A stretch of DNA of 64,000 nt. Origin: Dasypus novemcinctus. Taxonomy: Eukaryota > Chordata > Mammalia > Cingulata > Dasypodidae. The notes under the pieces were generated by a model that was not told the DNA's origin, searched no databases, and saw only the letters and a program-made list of their open reading frames with translations. The stretch is taken from positions 5,339,501 to 5,403,500 of the forward strand of contig NC_080698.1 of the NCBI RefSeq assembly GCF_030445035.2. Reading direction: 5' to 3'. This document shows positions 1 to 10,227 of this stretch, in pieces (position 1 is the first letter of the stretch; each line of letters opens with the position of its first letter). A program made the translations under genes and the position numbers.

Positions 1-191
1 AAGAGGGAAAACGTAACGAGAGACACGGACAAAGCAGAGAACAGTGGTGGCTTAAGTGATTAGGTGCCTCCCTCCCACATCAGAGGTCCCAGGTTCAGTT
101 CCAGGTGCCTCCTAAAGAAACAAAGAAGATGAACAGACAGCAAGTGCATATGATGAGGAGGTGGGGAAAGAGAAATCTTAAAAAAAAAAAG
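1..191 (+). repeat. DAS-type SINE, 5' end cut by window edge
   Basis: This is the 3' part of a tRNA-derived SINE. A tRNA-like head (GGCTTAAGTGATTAGGTGCC) is followed by a B-box-like GGTTCAGTTCC and CCTCCTAAAG, and an A-rich tail ends near 191. It matches the copy at 27297-27597 in layout, including the AAGATGAACAG segment after the head. The 5' boundary lies outside the window. Confidence 0.8.
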
Positions 192-636
192 GGAAGGAAT
201 GCTACCAAACTCATTCAGTGAAGCCAACATCACCTAATACCAAAGCCAGGTAAAGATACTATGAAAAAAGAAAATTACAGACTCATTTCCTTAGTGAATA
301 CAGATGGAAAAATCCTCAAAAAAATACTAGCCAAATCCAAACAACACAATAAAAAAATTATTCATCATGATCAAGTGGGTTTTATACCACGTTGCAAGGG
401 TGGTTCAACACAGGAAAATCATCAGAGAAAAACCACATGATCATTTTGATTGACACAGAAAAGACTTCTGTCAAAATATGGCATCCTTTCCTCATAAAAA
501 TACTCCAAAGGATAGGAATTGAAGGAAACTTTCTCAACATGCTAAAGGCCATATATGAAAAACCCACAGCTAGCATTGTACTCAATGGTGAAAGACTGAA
601 AACTTTCCCATTGAGATCAGGAACAAGAGAAAGATG

Positions 637-1173
637 CTGTAGCAGTTTGACATGGTTATCAATTCCAAAAATAGATATTGGATTATGTTTGTAATCTGGT
701 CTATACCTGGGCTGATTAAGTTATGATTAGGGCTTTGCTTGTGCCATGTCATGTGGGTGGGGACTCACAGATAAAAGGCATGGCAAAGGACAGAGTTAAA
801 GGCTTTGATATTGGAGTTTTGACAGAGTTTGATGCTAAAGCCTTAGGCTGGACCCTGGGAAATAAGCTCACAGAGGAAAGAGAAGCCAGCCCCAGGAAGA
901 GAGAAACCCTGAGCACAGGAAGAAGCAATCCGTGAGAAGAAAAGAACCTTGAATCCAGAGAGAAGCAAGACCCTGGAAGGGAGAAACCCAGGAAGCCTGA
1001 ACCCACGCAGATGTTGGCAGCCATCTTCCTCCAACACATGAAAATAGACTTTGGTGAGGGAAGTAACTTATGCTTTATGGCCTGGTATCTGTAAGCTGCT
1101 ACCCCAAATAAATACCCTTTATAAAAACCAACCAATTTCTTTTTGCATCAGTACCCCTTTGGCTGACTAATAT
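637..1173 (+). mobile_element. LTR-like insert (MaLR-style solo LTR), nested in L1
   Basis: The L1 text is interrupted and resumes with a 5-bp duplication AGATG (632-636 and 1174-1178), as expected for LTR-element integration. The insert has the MaLR look: a CATGTCATGTGG-type middle, an AATAAA at 1107-1112, and the 3' terminal GACTAATA seen in MST/THE-like LTRs. No internal retroviral sequence adjoins it, so a solo LTR is the simplest reading. The exact family is not determined. Confidence 0.55.
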
Positions 1174-1835
1174 AGATGCCCACTATCATTACTGTTGTTC
1201 AGTATTTTGCTAGAGGTTCTAGTTAGAGCACTCAGGCAAAAAAAAAAAAAAAAAAAAAAGGCATCCAAATTAGAAAAGAAGAGGTAAAACTTATACTCTT
1301 CACAGATGATACAATCCTCTACCTAGAAAGCCCCAAAAAATCTACAACAAAATTACTAGAATAAACAAGTTTAGTAGAATGGCAGAATACCAGATTAATA
1401 TGCAAAAATCAGGAGTGTTTCTATACACTGGTAATGAGCACTCTGAGGAAGAAGTCAGGAAAAAATTCCATTTACAATAACAACTAAAAGAATCAAATAT
1501 TTAGGAATAAACTAAACCAAGGACATAAACCACTTGTATTCAGAAAACTACAGTGCATTGCTCAAAGAAATAAAAGAAGACCTAAATAAGTGGAAGAACA
1601 TTCTGTGTTCATGGATTGGAAGACTAAATATCATTAAGATGTCACTTCTACCCAAATTGATATACAGATTCAATGCAATCCTGATAAAAATTCTACCAGT
1701 CTTTTTTAAAGAAATGAATAACACAATTATCAAATTTATTTGGGAGGGTAAGGGGCCCTGAATAACCACAAACATCTTAAAAAGGAAGAACAAAGTTGGA
1801 GGACTCTCATTTCTGAACTTTAAATCATATTACCA

Positions 1836-2176
1836 GGAAGCGGATGTGGCTCAAGCGATTGGGCTCCCGTCTACCATATGGGAGGTCCAGGGTTCGATTC
1901 CTGGGGCCTCCTTGTGAAGGCAAACTGGCCCAAGTGGAGAGCTGGCCCACACTGAGTGCTGGCACAGCAAAATGACAACAAAAAGAGACACAGGGAAAAA
2001 AGGAGACACAGCAGACCAGGGAGCTGAGGTTGTGCAAGAGATTGAGCACTTCTCTCCCACTCCAGAAGGCCCCAGGATCGGTTCCCAGTGCCACCTAAAG
2101 AAAACACAAGCAGACACAGAAGAACACACAGTAAATGGACACAGAGCAGACAATGGGGGGAGAAACTTTTTTTAAA
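1836..2176 (+). repeat. DAS-type SINE, two-unit form
   Basis: A tRNA-like head (GGAAGCGGATGTGGCTCAAG, B box GGTTCGATTCC) is followed by a second tRNA-like unit (GAGCTGAGG ... CCCAGGATCGGTTCC) and the ACACAGAAGAACACACAG tail. It is inserted in the L1 fragment, whose sequence continues on the far side. Confidence 0.9.
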
Positions 2177-2304
2177 AAATAAATTATTTTACCTAGCTGC
2201 AGTGGTAAAAACAGCATGGTACTGGCGTAAAGATAGACATATAGCCCAGTGGAACCAAATTAATGGTTCAGAAACAGACCTGCATCTGTGGTCAAGTGAT
2301 TTTT

Positions 2305-2662
2305 TTTTCAGTTAGCCAGTAAAAACAATTTATTTGGAAATGGGGAAAAGAACAGTTTGCTGAGAAACGGGAAAGGTGAAACTACACACCAGTATTTGGT
2401 GCGGGCTCCTCTAGGCAGAGAGCACACTCTGCCTCATGTGGTTCCTTGTAAACTGTTCATTATCCCTCCCCTTTCCTAATAATAAAGGGATGGGCCTCGG
2501 CTGTTGTAATAATGGTGGGGCCGGTGGTGGGACCTGTTTGGAATATCCCAGGCCAAGGAGAGGTCCCAGAAAGAGAAACTAGGACCTCAGGGTCTCAGCA
2601 AGTTCTGGCAGCCATGTTGCTGGCTGCCGGCCATGTCGTGGCTCATCTCTGTTTCCCTGTAA
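2305..2662 (-). pseudogene. Retrocopy of an unidentified polyadenylated transcript
   Basis: The insert is flanked by a 14-bp target duplication GTCAAGTGATTTTT (2291-2304 and 2663-2676) inside otherwise continuous L1 sequence. On the minus strand it ends in a poly(A) tract (T run on +), preceded about 20 bases earlier by AATAAA (2329-2334 on +). These are the marks of L1-mediated retroposition of an mRNA-like RNA. The source is not recognised; it could be an LTR-driven transcript. I see no long open frame. Confidence 0.65.
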
Positions 2663-2716
2663 GTCAAGTGATTTTTGACAAGGCTGTCAAGCCCACCCAG
2701 TTGGGGCAGAACAATC

Positions 2717-3472
2717 TAGTCATCTTGTAGATGTTTGTATTTGTTTATTGCTGCAGTGGAAGTGGAGTCCTCTTTAATGCATCCCTAGATTAAAAGGATT
2801 TAAGCTCCTTACTAAAACATAAATGCCCATCAACATTTGCCACCTGGCTCTGCGCTGGAGCTGCTTGCCGCGCAGGCCTGAGCGCCAGCCCTTGCTGGAA
2901 CAGGGGCCTCTCTGCCTCAGGCGGACGGAGGGAACAGGCAGGGCTGTGGGGTGGACTGGGGGTGAGAGCTTCCTCCTGAAGAGCTCCCATCCTGGTTTGC
3001 TTGTGAGCCTGCTGGGGTTTTTTGAGGAATCCTTAGGATTACTGCTGAGGAGTCATATTTTGGGGGTACCTAAAGCTAAGGATTTTATATTCTTAGCTTC
3101 CTGCCCTTTTCATTCACTTAATAGCTTCTAGGTGAGGCAGGATAAGAACTTACTGTGTATTTTTTTTTACCCTATTGCAAATGAAATGATTTAACAAATG
3201 CTGTTAGAGATATATGTGCAAATAATAAGTGCTTGAAAATTTGAAGAGACAGAAATTATCAAATCAGAATCTTGTAAGGGTCATCTCTAGAAATATATTA
3301 CTGAATTTTATGGAGCATGATAATCATTGGCATGTCTTCTAAGCATATAATTTGATCTGTATGAGTACCATTGTGAGTAGGAAATTATAGTACCATTATT
3401 TAAAAATATATTTACATTTTATATTTTATTTAATCATAGCTTATAGCAATCTTTTATTTTTCAATAAAACAG
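2717..3472 (+). other. TCAIM intron, no other feature seen
   Basis: Mostly unique sequence upstream of the terminal TCAIM exon. It ends in a pyrimidine-rich stretch (CTTTTATTTTTCAATAAAACAG) and the AG acceptor at 3471-3472. No other TCAIM exon was found upstream of it in the window. Confidence 0.6.
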
Positions 3473-3713
3473 GTTAAAGGTTCTTGAAAATGAATTGATA
3501 CAGGCTTCAACAAAGAAATTTTCTCTGGAGAAGTTATATAAGGAGCCCGGTGTTTCTAGTGTACAAATGGTGGATTGTTGTAAGAGACTTCTAGAACTAT
3601 CACTGCCTTATCTACAAGGGATGCACCTCTGTGTTTCACATTTTTATTCTGTTATGCAAGATGGAGACCTTTGTATTCCTTGGAATTGGAAGAATGGAGA
3701 TACCGTTAAGTAA
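3473..3713 (+). CDS. TCAIM: TCAIM, terminal coding exon
   Basis: TCAIM (formerly C3orf23) is a mitochondrial protein reported to restrain T-cell activation. Only its last coding exon is here. The exon follows an AG acceptor at 3471-3472 and opens with the last base of a split codon. It then reads LKVLENELIQASTKKFSLEK, continues through MVDCCKRLLE and FYSVMQDGDLCIPWNWKNG, and stops at TAA 3711-3713. This matches the mammalian TCAIM C terminus in order, length and end point, with a few substitutions. No frameshift is seen. I identified it from memory of the human protein, not from a search. The facing ZNF445 gene downstream supports the call, because the two are neighbours in human 3p21.3. Confidence 0.93.
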
Positions 3714-5334
3714 CAGAAATTTGTACTTTTTTTTTTAAAGAGAAGCAAAAACACTGTTAAATTAAACTTATTTAAATCTATAATTTGATATATATAACAG
3801 TATTATACGTACTATAAGAACAATGTTTCTAACTGCTGCTTTAAAAGTGGACTTTTTAAATAATTAATTTCTGCTAGGAAATTTGTTTTAAAAATAGGTT
3901 TTATCCTCAATTTTCTGATGTTTCTTATCCAGTGGGCAAGACTAAGTAAAAGATGTTGGAATGAAAGAATATTTTTTGTGGTATGTAAATGAAGGATTCT
4001 ACAAGAGTCAAAGATATATATTTATATATAAATATTGGTTTGGGGCTGGCCAAGGATGTGTGTGTTAAGTATAAACAGGTCACATGTCAGTATAGCTCTG
4101 AAATAATGGAACTCATTTCCACTGTAACCTCAACCTGCAACTTTGTGGTTATATTTCCTGTATGTGCACACACTCACGTACACTGTTTATAGCCTGTAAT
4201 GGACAGTTAATGACCACAAAAGATGATTGATAGGTAGCAAATATTAGATAACCAAATTTTGTTTGTGAAAAAGAATAGAAGGAAAAAAAGCAATTGAATG
4301 AGTATGTATTAATAGTATACATTATCTTAAGCATACTTGACCTCATTTATTAAAGCATCTTCAGTGCCGGAGAATTCAGGTTTAAACCCATAATTTTTCC
4401 TACTCACTAAAATGTAACTGTTGGTAGCATCAAACAGCAAATGTTTTTGAAACGCTTAACAAGGTGACTCATTTGCTTCTGTGGGCAAACGCTATCCAGG
4501 AAAATCCTTTCCTTTTTCCCCACAAGTTCCAGGAATTATAGGGTCGATGTAAAATGGTTCAAAACACTGCAGGATTTCTCTCCCCTCCCAGCCCTGATCT
4601 TCCTATTCCTGCCGTTTCACTTGCTCTGGCCTGATTAAAAGCCCTCTCTGTCAGCTCCTTCAGAACTCTGGGCCTCCCTGGAGCCAGCCACACAGCTCGA
4701 GCCCGGTGGTTTACGTGCACACAGCAGAGCCCAGCAGCCTTGTCTCGAGATACAGTACTCCTTTCTCGGCCAGCATTTTCCCAAGGATAGTATTTTTAAG
4801 TAGATCCAATACCTCTTCAGCTTGCTTTGCAAGAGAAGAAGGTAAATCCTGGTGTGGGTCACAGTTTTTATGGCTCTTTCTGCTAAAGAAATCAGGAATT
4901 TTTTCCTCGGTGCATTAGAAAGTAAAGGAGATGTTAAAAACAATTTTTGACATATTTTTTAAATTAACTTAACCTAAAACATTGATTATTTATGCAGTTT
5001 AAATTCAATTCAAAATAAGTGTTGATTTGTAATTATTATAACTTGTATATATCACCCCTTTTTACCTGTGCCTAACAACTATCTATACTTAATTTTTCAT
5101 TCTAACATAAAAAATGTTTGCCAATATAGATTTTCCAGAACCAAAAACAGGAGTGAAAAATTCCTTAGAAGTTATATAAAAAACTGTATTGGAAAATTAG
5201 GTTTTGATTATGCCATTGCTAAAATAGAATCCTCCGTAATATGTTTTGAATTGGACTTTGTCTTAGAACTAATTGTCAACTAATAAATAATATATACATC
5301 AACCAAATAGCTGTTTTCTTTTGTTATTCAATTA
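3714..5334 (+). other. TCAIM: TCAIM 3' UTR and downstream flank
   Basis: Non-coding sequence follows the TCAIM stop. Candidate poly(A) signals on + are ATTAAA at 4349-4354 and AATAAA around 5282-5287; the true cleavage site cannot be chosen by reading. Apart from the antisense open frame at 4711-4914, listed separately, the stretch holds AT-rich unique sequence and ends where the Tigger1 element begins. Confidence 0.55.
4711..4914 (-). other. Unidentified antisense open frame, possible terminal exon
   Basis: The minus strand is open from the stop at 4915-4917 to TAA at 4711-4713. It contains a hydrophilic, helix-like stretch including SSLAKQAEEVLDLLKN and GKMLAEKGVLYLETRLL. A weak pyrimidine tract followed by CACCGAG could be a splice acceptor just inside the 5' end (exon start near 4905). 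A minus-strand AATAAA (TTTATT at 4346-4351 on +) lies about 360 bases downstream. I do not recognise the peptide, and the frame is short enough to be open by chance. Confidence 0.2.
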
Positions 5335-6603
5335 CAGGCATACCCTCTTTAATCACGCTGTGCGGATACTGAATTTTTTACAAATGGAAGCTTTGTGGCA
5401 ATCCTTTGTCAAACAAATCTATGCCAGTTTTCTAGTAGCATGTGCTCACTTCATGTCTGTGACACATTTTGGTAATCCCTGCAATATTTCATAATTTGCC
5501 GTTATTCTCTGCTATGGTGATCCGTGAGCAGTGACGGTTCACGTCACTGTTGCAATTGTTTGGGGGCAGCACGAGCCGCACCCATGGAAGACGGCAAATT
5601 TAATTGATAAACGTTGTGGGTGTTCTGAATGCTCTACCGACGGGCCATTCCCCCTCGTCTCTCTCCCTCTTCTTGGACCTGCTGGTTCCCTGAGATACAG
5701 TAGTGTTAAAATGAGGCTAATTAATAACCCTGCAATGTTCTTTTACGTGTTCAAGTGAAAGGAAGAGTCACATGCCTCTCACTTTAAATCAAAAGCTGTT
5801 AATAGATATGATTAAGTTCAGTGAGGAGGGCATGCCCAAAGCCAGGCCTCTTGTGCCAAACAGCCAAACTCTGAATGCAGAGGTTCTTGAAGGACATTGG
5901 AAAGGGCTGCTCCAGGGACTACATGAATGATAGGAAGAAAGTTTTAGTGGACTAGATGGTAGGTCAGATCAGCCACAACATTCCCTTAGGCCAAAGCCTA
6001 ATAATCCAGAGCAAGGCCCTAGCTCACATCAATTCTGTGAGGGCTGAAAGAGGTGAGGAAGTTGCAGAAGAAAAGTTTGAAGCTAGCAGGGATTGGTTCA
6101 TGAGGTTTAAGGAAAGAAGCCAAAACACAAATGTGCAAGGTGAAGCAGCAAGTGCTGATGTGGAAGCTGCAACAAGTTATCCAGAAGATCTAGCTAAGAC
6201 CACTGACGAAGGAGGCTACACTAAACAGATTTTCAGTGCAGGTGAAACAGCCTTCTATTGGAAGAAGATGCCATCTAGACTTTCCTAGCTAGAGAGGAAA
6301 GTCAATACCTGGCTTCAAAGGACAGCCTGACTCTTTTGTTAGGGGCCAGTGTAGCTGATGTCTTTAAGTTGAAGCCATTGCTCATTTACCATTCTAAAAA
6401 CCCTAGGGCCCTTAAGAATTAGGCTAAACTTACCTTATTTGTGCTCTATAAATGCGACAACAAAACCTTGATGACAGCACATTTATTTACAGTATGGTTT
6501 GCTAATTTTTTTATTTTATTTTGGAACATAAGTATCCCTAAGTTACCAATTTTTTAAAATTAAAGTTAATAGATCACAAGGAATGTTACATTAAAAAACA
6601 TAA

Positions 6604-6985
6604 GGGGGAAACGGACTTTGGCCCAGTGGTTAGGGCGTCCGTCTACCATATGGGAAGTCCGTGGTTCAAACCCCGGGCCTCCTTGACCCGTGTGGAGCTG
6701 GCCATGCGCAGTGCTGATGCGCGCAAGGAGTGCCGTGCCACGCAAGGGTGTCCCCCGCGTGGGGGAGCCCCACACGCAAGGAGTGCGCCCGTGAGGAAAG
6801 CCGCCCAGCGTGAAAAGAAAGAGCAGCCTGCCCAGGAATGGCGCCGCCCACACTTCCCGTGCCGCTGACGACAAGGGAAGCGGACAAAGAAACAAGACGC
6901 AGCAAATAGACACCAAGAACAGACAACCAGGGGAGGGGGGGAATTAAATAAATAAATAAATCTTTGAAAAAAAAAAAAAAAAACA
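6604..6985 (+). repeat. DAS-type SINE, extended form (first of a pair)
   Basis: The head (GGCCCAGTGGTTAGGGCGTC, B box GGTTCAAACCCC) is followed by the long GC-rich body with AAGGAGTGCCGTGCCACGC and an A-rich tail. It is inserted at AAAAACATAAG, which recurs right after the tail and before the next SINE. Confidence 0.92.
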
Positions 6986-6988
6986 TAA

Positions 6989-7390
6989 GGGAAACGGACA
7001 TGGCCCAGTGGTTAGGGCGTCCGTCTACCACATGGGAGGTCCGCGGTTCAAACCCCGGGCCTCCTTGACCTGTGTGGAGCTGGCCCATGCGCAGTGCTGA
7101 TGTGCACAAGGAGTGCCCTGCCACGCAGGGGTGTCCCTGCATAGGGGAGCCCCACACGCAAGGAGTGCACCCCGTAAGGAGAGCCGCCCGGCATGAAAGA
7201 AAGTGCAGCCTGCCCAGGAGTGGTGCCACACACACGGACAGCTGACACAACAAGATGATGCAACAAAAACACAGATTGCCGTGCCACTAACAACAACAGA
7301 AGCGGACAAAAAAGAAGATACAGCAAATAGACACAGAGAACAGACAATATGGGGGGGGGGAAGGGAAGGGGAGAAAATAAATCTATATAA
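6989..7390 (+). repeat. DAS-type SINE, extended form (second of a pair)
   Basis: A second extended copy has the same orientation, starts straight after the duplicated AAAAACATAAG and ends in a G-run (7352-7361) and an A-rich tail. The diverged AAAAAATATTAG after it may be the third copy of the target. Confidence 0.92.
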
Positions 7391-8510
7391 AAAAAAACAA
7401 AAAATATTAGAGGTTCCCATATAACCCACTCCCCACCCCCCACCACATCGTTTTTGTGAATTGTATTTTTTTGAAGGTACATACTTCACACAAAAAGTTA
7501 CATTAAAAAATATAAGAGGTTCCTGTATACCCTCCACCCATCCTCCACTCCTCCCACCTCAGCAACCTCCCCCACCATTGTGGCACACGCATCGCACTTG
7601 ATGAACACATTTTGGGGCACTGCTGCTCTACACAGATAATAGTTTACCCTGTAGTTCACACTCTCCCCCAGGACATTCAGTGGGTTATGGCAGGATATAC
7701 AAAGTCCAGCATCTGACTCTGCAATATCATTAAGGACAACTCAAAATCCCAAAAATGCCCCCACATCACATCTTCTTCCCTCTCCTGGCCCTCAGCAACT
7801 TACTGTGGTCACTTTCTCCACCTCATGCTAAAATTTTTCTATTACTAGTCACAATGTTTTTATAGTAAAATTTCAGTAAGTCCACTCTAATCCATGTTTT
7901 ATTCCTCCATTCTGTGGACCCTGGGATGGTTTGCTGATTATTTTAAGCCCACTGTTGAGTCCTACTGCTCAGGAAAAAAAAAATGCTTTTCAAAATACTA
8001 CTCATTGACAATGCACCTGGTCACCCAAGAGCTCTGGTGGACACATACCATGAGATTAATGTTCTTTTCATGCCTACTAGCACAACATCCATTTTGCAGC
8101 CCATGTATCAAGGTGTCATTTTGACTCTCAAGACTTATTATTTAAGAAATACATTTCATAAGGCTGTAGCTGCCAGAAAGAGTGATTCCTGTGATGGATC
8201 CAGGCAAAGTAAACTGAAAACCTCTGGAAAGGATTCACCATTGTAGATCCCATTAAGAATATTTGTGATTCATGGGAGGAGGTCAAAATAACATTAACAG
8301 AAGTTTGGAAGAACTTGATTTCAGTCCTCATAGATGACATTGAGGGGTTTAAGACTTCAGTGGTGGAATTAACTGCAGATGTGGTGGATATAGCAAGAGA
8401 ACTAGGATTAAAAGTGCAGCCTAAAGATGTGGCTGAATTTCTGCAACCTCATGATAAAACTGACAGATGAGGAGTTGCTTCTCATGATTGAGCAAAGAAA
8501 GTGGTTTCTT

Positions 8511-8885
8511 TTTTTTTTTTAAGATTTATTTTTATTTATTTAATTCCCCTCCCCTCCCCCGGTTGTCTGTTTTCTGTGTCTGTTTGCTGCGTCTTGTTTC
8601 TTTGCCCGCTTCTGTTGTCGTCAGCGGCACGGGAAGTGTGGGCGGCGCCATTCCTCGGCAGGCTGCCCCCTCCTTCGCACTGGGCGGCTCTCCTTATGGG
8701 TGCACTCCTTGCGCGTGGGGCTCCCCTACGCGGGGGACACCCCTGTGTGGCACGGCACTCCTTGCGCGCATCAGCGCTGCGCATGGGCCAGCTCCACACG
8801 GGTCAAGGAGGCCCGGGGTTTGAACCGCGGACCCCCCCCATGTGGTAGACGGACGCCCCAACCACTGGGCCAAAGTCCGTTTCCC
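8511..8885 (-). repeat. DAS-type SINE, extended form
   Basis: A minus-strand copy with poly(T) at 8511 and the head reading CCGTTTCCC at its + strand end. It is flanked by a perfect 14-bp duplication GAAAGTGGTTTCTT (8497-8510 and 8886-8899) within Tigger1. Confidence 0.95.
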
Positions 8886-9451
8886 GAAAGTGGTTTCTTG
8901 AGATGAAATCTACTCCTGGTGAAGATGCTGTGAACACTGTGGAAATTACAACAAAGAATTTAGAATATCACATCAACTTAGTCGAGAAAGCAGCAGCAGG
9001 GTTTGAGAGGATTGACTCCAATTTGAAAGTTCTGTGGCTAAAATGCTGTCAAACATCCCATAGCTACAAAGAAATCTTCATGAAAGGAAGAGTCAATCGA
9101 ATCAAACGTCACTGCTGTCTATTTTAAGAAATTGTCACAGCTACCCCAGCCTTCAGCAACCACTGCCCTGGCCAGTCAGACGCCGTCAACACTGAAGCAA
9201 GACCCTCCACCAGCAAAAAAAGGTACACTCACCGAAGGCTCAGATAATTGTTAGCATTTTTCAGCACTAAAATATTTTTAATTAAGGCATGCACATTGTT
9301 TTTCAGACATAATACTACTGCACACTTAATAGGCTGAACTTTTATATGCACTGGAAAAACAAAAAAAATTGCGTGACTCATTTTAGAGTGACACTTACTT
9401 TACTGCAGTGGTCTGGACCTGAACTCACAATATCTCCAAAGTATGCCTGTA

Positions 9452-9786
9452 CCTCATTTGAGGATAAGAGAGTGGAGGGGTCCCTTCTCTGTGGGTCTGC
9501 TATGTCCTTGGGCCCTGGGTGGGGGGGTACACCTGACACATCTGCTGGCCAAAAAAGGCTCTGAGAAGAGGCAGTAAAAGGTCCTAAGTCCCCAAGTGGA
9601 AAGAAGAGTATGAGGGAGAAAAAAACAAGCATTGTCTGTGACTTATTTTCCATGACCCATCTCCTGTTGCCATGCCGCATGGCCAAGCTTCCTCGCAATT
9701 GGGATCCACAAGTTCCACCCACCCCCAGGTTCTGCCCTGACCTACATTTGTCAGTTTCTAGTCTATAGGACAAAGGAATTTGGTCC
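9452..9786. other. Intergenic, no feature seen
   Basis: Unique-looking sequence between Tigger1 and the next SINE. Open frames here are short and lack recognisable content. Confidence 0.5.
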
Positions 9787-9797
9787 AAAGCAATCTT

Positions 9798-10213
9798 TTT
9801 TTTTTAAAAGATTTATTTTATTTATTTCTCTCCCTTTCCCCCACATTGTCTGCTCTGTTGTCCATTCACTGTGTGTGTTCTTCTGTGTCCGCTTGTATTT
9901 TTGTCAGCAGCACCAGGAATCTGTGTCTCTCTTTGTTGCATCATCTTGCTGCATTACCTCTCCGTGTGTGCGTCACCACTCCTGGGCAGGCTGCACTTTT
10001 TTCACTCGGAGTGGCTCTCCTCGCAGGGGTGCACTCCTTGTGCGTGGGGCTCCCCTACATGGGGGACACCCCTGCGTGGCACGGCACTCCTTGCACGCAT
10101 CAGCACTGTGCGTGGGCCAGCTCATCGCATGGGTCAGGAGGCCCTGGGTTTGAACCCTGGCCCTCCCGTATGGTAGGCAGACGCTCTATCAGTTGAGCCA
10201 AATCTGCTTCCCC
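9798..10213 (-). repeat. DAS-type SINE, extended form
   Basis: A minus-strand copy with poly(T) near 9798 and the complement of the head (GAGCCAAATCTGCTTCCCC) at the right end. An imperfect duplication AAAGCAATCTTT / AAAAACAATCATTT flanks it. Confidence 0.92.
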
Positions 10214-10227
10214 AAAAACAATCATTT

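Larger units (their letters stand above)
192..2716 (+). mobile_element. L1 ORF2 fragment, broken by three later insertions
   Basis: The reverse-transcriptase and downstream part of L1 ORF2 is recognisable in pieces at 192-636, 1174-1835, about 2180-2304 and 2677-2716. The piece at 1534-1761 is open and reads as the region with [11 protein letters not shown] and FIWEGK. The frame is interrupted by an LTR-like insert (637-1173), a SINE (1836-2176) and a retrocopy (2305-2662). A run of 23 A replaces L1 sequence near 1237-1259. It is a dead copy lying in a TCAIM intron. Confidence 0.85.
6511..7925 (-). mobile_element. Two nested L1 3'-end fragments, minus strand
   Basis: The Tigger1 text around GGTTTGCT(A/G)ATT is duplicated at about 6496-6510 and 7926-7940, so the block between arrived by target-primed insertion. 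It reads as two minus-strand copies of the same 3' end, each with GATCACA/CACAAAAAG, GTTACATTAAAAAA and CATAAG or TATAAGAGGTTCC (6511-6603 with 7391-7440, and 7445-7925). Related + strand copies lie at 21034-21420, 40781-41078 and 61590-61760. Assignment to a xenarthran L1 3' UTR is inference. Confidence 0.6.
5335..9449 (+). mobile_element. Tigger1 DNA transposon (inactive), split by insertions
   Basis: The ends are inverted (CAGGCATACC at 5335 and GTATGCCTG ending 9449) and flanked by TA on each side, as for mariner/Tc1 (pogo-type) elements. The internal text matches Tigger1: a DNA-binding N-terminal region around 5900-6290, and the DDE-family core around 7983-8240 with [15 protein letters not shown] and [12 protein letters not shown]. 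The transposase frame is broken by stops and frameshifts. Inserts split it into 5335-6510, 7926-8510 and 8886-9449. Tigger1 is a eutherian-age fossil, so the later inserts date within xenarthran history. Confidence 0.92.

Noticed and set aside
1836-1910. tRNA gene, here and at the heads of the other SINEs
   Set aside because: A and B boxes are present but no cloverleaf acceptor pairing is kept, and the units continue into SINE bodies with tails and target duplications.
7983-8246. Active Tigger-type transposase or domesticated gene
   Set aside because: The DDE region is split by insertions and frameshifts, with TA-flanked transposon ends still in place.
8501-8848. Protein-coding ORFs inside the DAS SINEs (similar ones at 7025-7537, 14013-14464 and 53249-53671)
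   Set aside because: The same translations recur wherever an extended SINE occurs; they are repeat-derived frames without conserved coding signals.
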